Both the position numbers and the translations under genes were made by a program. The notes below the pieces were generated by a model. That model had not been told where the DNA came from. It saw only the letters and a program-made list of their open reading frames with translations, and searched no databases. From NCBI GenBank assembly GCA_015680635.1, contig JAABOA010000094.1, positions 1 through 26,551 of the forward strand: a DNA stretch of 26,551 bases. The letters are read 5' to 3'. Positions 19,449-26,551 of the stretch are shown here, piece after piece. This DNA is from Lunasporangiospora selenospora (Eukaryota > Mortierellomycota > Mortierellomycetes > Mortierellales > Mortierellaceae). How positions within the stretch are numbered: position 1 is the stretch's first letter; each line of letters begins with the position of its first letter.

Positions 19449-20784
19449 GGGATTTAGGGACGGCTTAAGACTCTATCAAGTTATAGAATCCTTGGTGATA
19501 GACATCTCTTCCTACAATTCTAGCGTGTTGCCCGAATTGCTGCCTCGCTCCCTAGTTCATCATGTCCTCATGATACCTCAGGGCTTGTATCCCCCTTCTT
19601 GGGGAGCTGTCACATACTGCCTACGCGGATCTAACATCGTGAGTAATACCTACAAATATCCCAGTTAGCCAGATGAACAGCATCATCGTTTTGGACTGAT
19701 AGCTGGCAAACGATACAGCGCATCCAGAAGATGGCTGGGTCGCCGTTTAATGACTTGCTAACATAGGTGTAAGGGACATAAATAGGCACAATATGCTTGG
19801 CCGAAACTTCCTTCTCCACTCTCCCCTTGTCCCTAACATTTAAACTCCTCTTGTGTATTTGGATATCCACCCCTAAATCTTTGGCACATACCCCTTGTTC
19901 GTAAAAGATTTTCAGATCTGGAATCATCTTCCCTTCAATCCTATCTAGTGCCCTGCCCTTCAAGCCTTCTCTGACTTCTAAAGCTCAACTATTCGCGACA
20001 GGAAAACTTTTTGTATATGATGAAGCAGCTGGGACAAGCTGCACATTCTCCCAGATTCACTGGAGTCCGTGTTCGGTCTCGACCCCTTTGGAGAAAATTG
20101 CACAAGATAATAAAAGGAGAGAGATAGTCACTTCAGGGCCAACAGACCCTCTCCTCTGCCCCTTTTTCCTGTTGTTGTGGGCTTGATGTACTTTAGTTGA
20201 GCCTCGGCACTGCACAAATATTTCCAGAGAGAACCTGATGGTAGAATATGGATTAGTAGGCAAGTGTCAGCCTCGAACAGGATAAAGCACATTGTAGACA
20301 AGTCATCAAAGAAAAGAGATCGCTGTGAATTACAGGATTGGTCTGCAGAGTGGACTTGGAATGCAAGGTACTAGATCCAGGGCCCAAGCTACTCGTACCA
20401 GACCACATACACAACATTCGATGAGCAATGGAATGAGACAGCAATAAAAGCAATTCCAAAGAATGGAGCCAATAAAAAGAGGAAATAACAGCACTGACTG
20501 ATGTCAAAAATATAGGCTTCAAGAAACCCCTTTTGATTCTACACTTTTCAACCTTGGTGAAGAACCGCTAATAGAATTTAGTCATTTTGAGCACACATCT
20601 ATCCTCGAATCCACCTTGGCCTCTGCCTATTGCCTGCGAACATTAGATGTGTTGGCTACGCGAAATCGCTTACACTTTTACAACTGTGACATCTGCATAG
20701 TGCAGGCAATTAGGGATACGACACTCTCGTCTGTAGAGAACCGAAAAATTGTTTTTATTGAACAATTGAGTGGATATTAAGATA
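19449..20784. other. Gene-poor stretch with unassigned open frames
   Basis: A minus frame at 19963-19631 (110 codons, no ATG context I trust; contains HIVPIYVPYTYVSKSLNGDP) has a protein-like composition but no family I know. The minus frame 20522-20253 is hydrophobic at its start and then low quality. Nothing else can be supported. Confidence 0.4.
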
Positions 20785-21177
20785 TTAGTGGGGAACTCCA
20801 TAACATTGCTTGTCTACGATGATGGCCTTCGTGCCTTGGTCAACACAACACTGCTTCGCTTGTTTATGAGAAATGGCTTCTCCTTCGATGTGGCAATTCA
20901 AGGCGTGATTGATAACACCACCCTTGATAGTTTCACAGCACTTTAAGGTATTGGGATCGTCGCATCGGTGTCGGGGTCTTTCCAACTTGTCAATGATCAT
21001 CTTGTAACAATAGAACTCGTTTGTAAACTCGTCATCGCGGAAAACAATGTGCTGCTGATCCGCAGGTCGCTGATCCTTTTTGAGATCACATTGAGGTTTT
21101 TTGTCGTTGGTGGAATGCGGAGCTGCGTGAGCAAGAGCAACGGTCGCAATGATGGTCAGAGGCAAGGAAATCTTCAT
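20785..21177 (-). CDS. Small secreted cysteine-rich protein, function unknown
   Basis: Single exon, 130 aa, ATG at 21177. It begins with a clear signal peptide (MKISLPLTIIATVALAHAAP; cleavage likely after residue 18 or 19). The mature part has nine Cys at 30, 57, 72, 80, 81, 95, 110, 111 and 125, including two CC pairs, so it is probably disulfide-stabilised outside the cell. I do not recognise a family. Two CC pairs recall hydrophobins, but the spacing, the odd Cys count and the charged, non-amphipathic sequence do not fit. A TATA-like AATAAATA on minus lies about 85 bp upstream. It is the only intact-looking gene in the right-hand 10 kb. An effector or secreted adhesion role is possible but is not shown by the sequence. 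Confidence 0.75.
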   Translation of the reverse strand: MKISLPLTIIATVALAHAAPHSTNDKKPQCDLKKDQRPADQQHIVFRDDEFTNEFYCYKMIIDKLERPRHRCDDPNTLKCCETIKGGVINHALNCHIEGEAISHKQAKQCCVDQGTKAIIVDKQCYGVPH

Positions 21178-21261
21178 TTTTTTGTTGCTTTGTGGGTGTT
21201 TGGAGTATTGTAGTAGGTGTAAGTCAATAAGTCGTATCTTTTTGTTTTGCGCAAAACCGAG

Positions 21262-21269
21262 TATTTATT
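21262..21269 (-). promoter_or_regulatory. TATA-like element for the secreted Cys-rich gene
   Basis: Reads AATAAATA on minus, 85 bp before the ATG at 21177. It is a weak match to a TATA box. Confidence 0.3.
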
Positions 21270-23580
21270 GTACAATCAAAAAACCTAAGACCCTCATTCC
21301 TTGATCTTTTACTTTCCTATTTTCTCCTGATGCTTTAGTGCTCACCCTTTGCACCCCTTCTTTAGTGATCCTTTGACGCTACTTCCTGCATTTTTTTGAA
21401 GGTTATGCAATGAGCTAATTTTAGCCTAGCACAGTTCACGTCAAGGTACCTTTCAGGAGAATCCAAAAGAAGATCGAAGAGGGCTGACGAACGAAATATT
21501 GCCGTTGTCCCTCTGCTCACTACACCACTTTTCACCCACCGCTCGATGTACAACTGTGTCTTGACCCGCCTGACACCGAGCAGTGAGAGACCAGGTGAAG
21601 ATTACCAAACTGTATTAAAAGTGTTGTCTCACAGTGATCGTGGCACAATGTTATTCAAGCCGAAACCATCACCAAACAAGTAGCCGAGGACTGTATTATG
21701 CTAGTGATCTCAAAAGAGCGTGCTTGTTTTCGTTCATAGGCAGTATATCAAGATAGCGCTAACATAGTTTCGGCAGATCCTCATTGATCATAGCGTGGTA
21801 TAAGTAATGGTCACCACTATCCATTGTGGCGCCCTTTACTATCTTTTCAGAGGCAAAATTGTGTCAGTTCAAACACATATTATTCCCAGAACGAGCCATC
21901 AAACCAGTCCATACTCCCAACCGGCAAGGCTGGAGTCAGGTCCCATGGCAGCTACTACACAATCGGCAATGGCTTTGTGCCTTTAAAAAACTCTGGCCAA
22001 TCTTACCTAATGCCGATACAAGATCAAAGGGTAGCCCACGACTATCATTTATTCAGTCCAGAGCTCTAGATGGCTCATTCTACAAGATTGGGCTGCTGAG
22101 AGACCTGCATATCGCAGCCATCACTACCAGTGCCGCGATCATAACATGCACTCACTTATCTTTGACTCTTCTATCATTCGTCATTCTATCAGTACTTACT
22201 CAAGCCCAGTGATGACATGGTATCGAGCCCCACTCTTCAGAGGAAAGCCTTTGAGCCTCTTGCTTTGTGCATTTGCAGCAAGGGTTTAGAGTTTGGTAGC
22301 CGATGCTTCATCAGGGGAAAGGTACACTCTACTCTAAGATGTCTTCTCTACGACCACCGTCTTTTGGACGGATTTGTTGCCTTGTCCGGTTGCTCTGTTT
22401 TGAAGTATAGGATGCAGACGTACATTTCGTGTCAGTAAACCACAGCAGCCCGCCCTTTTTTCATGCACCTACAACCTTGGTCACTCTACCCCTTGATCAC
22501 TCTACTCCTTGGTCTTTTGTACCCCTTGATCACTTTACTCCTTGGTCTTTTGTACCCCTTGATCACTCTACTCCTTGGTCTTTTGTACCCCTTGAATCCA
22601 AAGGGGAGATAGCGTTTATGCTGCTTTTTTTGTGGTTTGACATAGTGAATCTCAATAGCAGAACGGTTTTGATAAGACTCCTCTCACATCTTATTCAACC
22701 AGAACCGCGTCACTTCTGGGCTTGTTTGTCTGCAGTTCCACTTCATATCAATTAAAACCCAGCATCCCTTTTGGCCTGTACTTCTCAGCAACTTGGGTAT
22801 ATCTGGTCTGTCCAATTGGGGCGCTTGATCATGGCTAGTCTTCATAGCTCTATTCCGACGTCTTGTGAGTCCATCTCGGATCTGCCTCAAAATACTGCTG
22901 GTCAAACTAATACATTTTCTACCACATTTTGGACGGCAACTTGGGTAAAGGTGTCTCCAGGAATAAGAGAGTGAATATACATACATGCACCTCCTGAAGT
23001 GTTTCCCCTCACCAGTTACTCGGAAACATCGACGTATTCGACTTTGAGGCAATCGTGTACGAGGTAGTGCCTAGTTTAGTTAAATAATCGATCAGGTAGA
23101 AACTGGTAGAGTTCGTTTCCTGAAAGTGAAACAAACTTTGCATCGAGAAGACTGAAGCAGGGCACATTTGCGAGCTGCCTTGCCTCTTAAGATGGCATAT
23201 TGATCCTGTTATTTTGGAGAAACTGATGATCCCAACACGACAGCAGTAAAAAATCAACACTAGGAGTATCACATGAAAATGTGTTGGCAAGAGAAGCCAA
23301 CACAAGTCAACAGGCTCGGGAGTGGATAACGCATGACCGACGCTACACGGAGCCACAACGTACACAATAAGGCGAGGACACCAAGTTTCCTAGGTCAATC
23401 AACAATATGAACAATTTTGGGTGTCACCAAAAAGAAATAGGCTCTTACTTCGGGCTTCGCCATGAAATCAAGTGCTTGTTGATAAAAACTCTCGACCCCA
23501 AGTCATCGTAGTCCCTTGCTCCTCATTTTTCACCTTTCTTCTTCTATTTGACTCTTATACTTCTCTGGCCACCATTGCTA
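21270..23580. other. Gene-poor stretch: broken frames and a tandem repeat
   Basis: Apart from the 33-bp repeat at 22489-22595 I can support nothing here. Frames at 21553-21362 (-), 21824-22212 (+), 22217-22438 (+) and 23052-22684 (-) are short, lack convincing starts or family marks, and are interrupted by stops. They may be relics. Confidence 0.4.
22489..22595 (+). repeat. 33-bp tandem repeat, 3 full units plus a partial
   Basis: Units at 22489-22521, 22522-22554 and 22555-22587, then 8 more bases. They are nearly identical (one C to T change in unit 2). The unit is 11 codons long, and in one plus frame each unit reads PLDHSTPWSFV (F for S in unit 2). That frame has no upstream ATG, so coding is unproven. 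Confidence 0.9.
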
Positions 23581-23886
23581 CCACAGGCCATTTCTCCGTG
23601 AACATACCCGGTGGTTCTGGCTTGAATGCCCAACAAAGTGGTGGAAGCAGTTCAGCCATCCCACTCGACTCGCTTAACAACCAGTCGCAAACAACTACCA
23701 GGAGTATAACAGCAGTGATGATAACAACGCCACCGCCTCCAACAGTAATGCTGCAACTGCTGCGAATTGTTCATAACACACGCCCCATATAGCTCCCTTT
23801 TGGTAACTATCATTTAGCTTCTATTTCTCATTGTATTCATTGTTTGACTAACGAAGCTTTACTAATAGAAATCCTTTGTTCTTTAG

Positions 23887-26350
23887 ATTGCAAGTGGTAT
23901 TTCAAAATCCAGAATGCATGAAGTTTGGCTCATACGGGAGCAGTAATTCTTCAGTGTACCACAGAGTAAGCATAGTTATTGTCAGCGATACACTACGACA
24001 ATATCTACGTCTATCTGACATCTGAAAACAACAACAGTAACCTGTCTCTTCTTAGTGATAGCCTCCTGTGGAAATCGACCTCTCAATACAGTATGCCGAT
24101 GTAAGTTTATGCACTAAGGATATTTAACACATTAGTATTTGGTCAATCAAATATAGACTAACGGTGAACTATCTATTACAAGTGGTCAACCAACTCTCCC
24201 GATCAGGAACCACAGAGATTATGAAGTTATTTATGAGATCTCAACAGAGCATCTCCAAGTCGATAGTATTGAATCAATTATATTCACACTTCTCAATAAC
24301 ATAAAAATATCGCCACTGAACGAGGTGAGCTTGTCTGCACAGGGAATTAATATGGGATCGTTGGTATGACATCGAGATGAAGGGTCACCACCCAACATGC
24401 ACTTTCTTACAAGGCATTGACTCCACTTCTCCGTAGATTACAACCAATGAAAGGGTTAAGTCACGAGGTAAGAACCAAGAGTTTCTGTAAATATGCTCAA
24501 TTTAGACGAATGAGTCTATTATACATACTCGACCATGGTATCAGTCCCATCTGGTTCAGATTTGATCCGCTAGAAACTTTATCAGGTACTTTATATACCG
24601 CCCAACAGCCAGGTTATAGTTACAATAGAGGCGAGTTATAATGCATCGACTCAGCTCAACCAAGGCTCGAAGTCTCTCATGTTGCACTACATGGAACTCC
24701 AGACTTTCCAGGTTGATTCGATAAATGCAGGTAAGCAAGTGTGTGTCTTTCAGAATATTCAATAAAATTGGCCATATCTAATTAATATTGTAATCGTAGA
24801 CTCACTTCTCAGAGAGCGCCGACCTCGCACCTGGTCTCCCAAATCAATGAAAAGGAAACATCTCCAGTCTGTGGTGGAGGACGCATACCCTCAGAAACTC
24901 ATCGAATATTCTGTGCCAGGGGATGGAACCCCATAGCCTCCCTCTCACAAGACGACAATACTGCATTCCTTTATCTGTGGGATCTGAGATCGCAGCTGTC
25001 TTCAAAAGCTCCCATATCGAGTATATATTGGCATCCTGTACAACAACTTCCAACGAAGGCATGAGATACAGTGACTCTAATACCCCAACCATGTGCAAGT
25101 CGAAGTATTGCAATCTCTCGATTCATCTCCAATGGTATTTCTTACTGCATTGTCTCTCTCTCGTGGGACGCTTTTCAAGTTGCCTTACTGGATTCAGCGA
25201 AAGCTTGTACTTGCCCCTTTTCCGTCGAGAATCGCCTCGAATCAGTTTTCGAGATTCTCTACTGCAGCACCGACCAAGCGTCCATGCCAATCTCGTTATC
25301 TTTATCGAAATCCTGCCTGGGTCCGACTAAAGACTGTAGACAAATCCAGGAGCTCTGATTACTCTGGATTCGGGGAGTTCCACGCCATCTCCACAAATGG
25401 CCATCCAAGTGACAAAGAGCTGTTCGTCACATGTGATGGAGAACAGGTCAGAGTATACAGCTCTCACTATAAATGGAGTGATGTTCGGACAATCGATATT
25501 CCCTCAGTGAATCTCATGAGCAGTCAAAAAAATCATGATAGGCCTTGGGTCGAATCTCGCTCATGCTCGAGGGCTAGTTGATGGTCTTAAAGGCCGTTAA
25601 TTCTATTAGCCTGGGAATCCTGACCAAATGGTAACCCTCTACAATATCGAGACCGGTCTCGAAGTCTCCTCGTTCAGAATCATGGGTGGTGAGGACTCCA
25701 TGAATACGAGCGGCTGCAGAATGAATCCGGGATTCACTAGTAATGGCTCTACATTAGTTATTTATGCTAAAGACTCTATCAAGACATACAAGGTTGCTAC
25801 AGGAGACCTGCTCGGGACTTATGCTCTGCCTAGTGGATGGGAGGTTATCTTTACCACCCAGTTCTTCAAGAAGGATTCTTGAATCCTTATTAAAACATAG
25901 AGTTCAATGGAAGAATATGGGAAAGGAGGCTTGGGATAGTCCTTGATGACAAGGCGATGGTGCCCTCAGAAATGACCCCTCTCCTAGGAATACACGACAG
26001 GGTTGTTCTGATGCATGAGACAAGAGAAATGTGTCTATTAACTAGGGATTTGTGACTATCACTCCACTCTCCGGCTGTATCGCCACTCCCTTTGTTTACC
26101 CTCACCACCCATGGGATGGCCGATGAACTCCAACTCTCCAACCACTCAGCCAGTGTCTAAAAGAGTACACGTCACACTCAGGATTGACCTTCACAGCCGA
26201 TTCCAGCGTTTGCTCCCCTTGGGTGATTGGTGCCACAGTTACATTCCATGGTAGGGTTTGTGTGAAGGCTGTTGGAGTGAAAGGGCGTGCCGTGGTCAAC
26301 CAAAGCCGTTGAAGAGAGGATGGAGAGGCAGGGTGAGATGATTTTGATTC
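23887..26350 (+). pseudogene. Decayed N-terminal (beta-propeller) half of a large propeller-channel protein
   Basis: Ordered family-like pieces on plus. Putative exons 23887..23965, 24062..24100 (PPVEIDLSIQYAD), 24157..24324 (56 open codons) and 24437..24467 splice in phase. A TAA at 24639-24641 then breaks the frame just before SLMLHYMELQTFQVDSI. The next junction (donor 24731, acceptor at about 24799) is still perfect and gives NAD/SLLRERRPRTW and VVEDAYPQKLIEYSV. Then come a frameshift at about 24932, WD-like LSQDDNTAFLYLWDLR, TGA at 25062-25064, LSWDAFQVALLDSA, a frameshift at about 25340-25370, GHPSDKELFVTCDGEQV, further shifts at about 25560-25625, YNIETGLEVSSFRI, STLVIYAKDSIKTY and WEVIFTTQFFKKDS. 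More stops follow after 25880. At least five lesions argue for a pseudogene. The 5' limit is uncertain: an Asn/Ser-rich frame at 23590-23790 may belong to it. Any continuation past 26350 leaves the window. Confidence 0.68.
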
Positions 26351-26551
26351 CTAGGGAGCAAAAAATATAAATAGATTACGCGTGATCAATGTCGGTTACC
26401 TTGTCGTCAGTAAATTTCAGTGAGTAGCTGCAACATCCGTCAACACCCAGCATCTTGCGTTGTTGTGTTAATAACTGTCAGTTGTTGAAAGCAATTGGCT
26501 ATCGGTTTGCAGATACCCTTTGCCTTTTGATTGATCCGAGTGCCTTCGATT

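Noticed and set aside
20253-20522. Minus frame with a hydrophobic start, possible secreted protein
   Set aside because: No family marks, no promoter and a poor start. The hydrophobic stretch alone is weak evidence.
20785-21177. Hydrophobin identity for the small secreted protein
   Set aside because: Nine rather than eight Cys, different spacing and a charged sequence without the expected hydrophobic loops.
22684-23052. Minus frame of 122 codons, Arg/Cys-rich
   Set aside because: It overlaps other frames of equal quality and has no recognisable motif or promoter.
1-26551. tRNA genes, CRISPR arrays, complete transposons
   Set aside because: I saw no cloverleaf with A and B boxes, no spaced direct repeats and no transposase or reverse transcriptase motifs. 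A tRNA and repeat search would settle this.

Overview
This is a piece of a eukaryotic, fungal chromosome. The genes carry short spliceosomal introns (about 55-210 bp, GT..AG), TATA boxes about 120 bp or less from start codons, and long homopolymer and dinucleotide runs. The gene set (Sec31, Dph6 with RidA domains, OHCU decarboxylase, a GABA-type permease, a tubby protein, a TLDc protein) fits an early-diverging fungus. The relic ion-channel family on the right makes me think of Mortierellomycota. That placement is inference from memory of the family, not a search result.

Left part (1-16,600) is dense with intact genes: the 3' end of SEC31 (+), an intronless short-chain dehydrogenase (+), a MEAK7/RTC5-like TLDc gene (+, 4 exons), a tubby-like gene (-, 5 exons) convergent with it, a ureide-pathway OHCU decarboxylase (+) divergent from tubby, DPH6 (-, 8 exons) convergent with the decarboxylase, an unidentified Ser/Pro/Cys-rich protein (-), and an APC-family amino acid permease (-, 6 exons). 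I rebuilt exon chains by hand. Every junction keeps the frame and the family alignment. The least certain points are the first exon of the permease and one DPH6 junction.

Right part (16,600-26,551) is different: gene-poor, full of short broken frames, and dominated by two decayed stretches of what looks like one family of very large beta-propeller (WD-like) plus ion-transport channel proteins. About 17.8-19.45 kb resembles the channel C-terminal half (S4-S5/pore/C-tail). About 23.9-26.35 kb resembles the N-terminal propeller half. Both lie on + and both have premature stops and frameshifts, although several splice sites in the second still join perfectly. Between them sits one intact small secreted cysteine-rich protein gene (-) and a 33-bp tandem repeat.

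The genes do not form one pathway. They are independent housekeeping or metabolic genes beside a decaying, probably fast-evolving segment.
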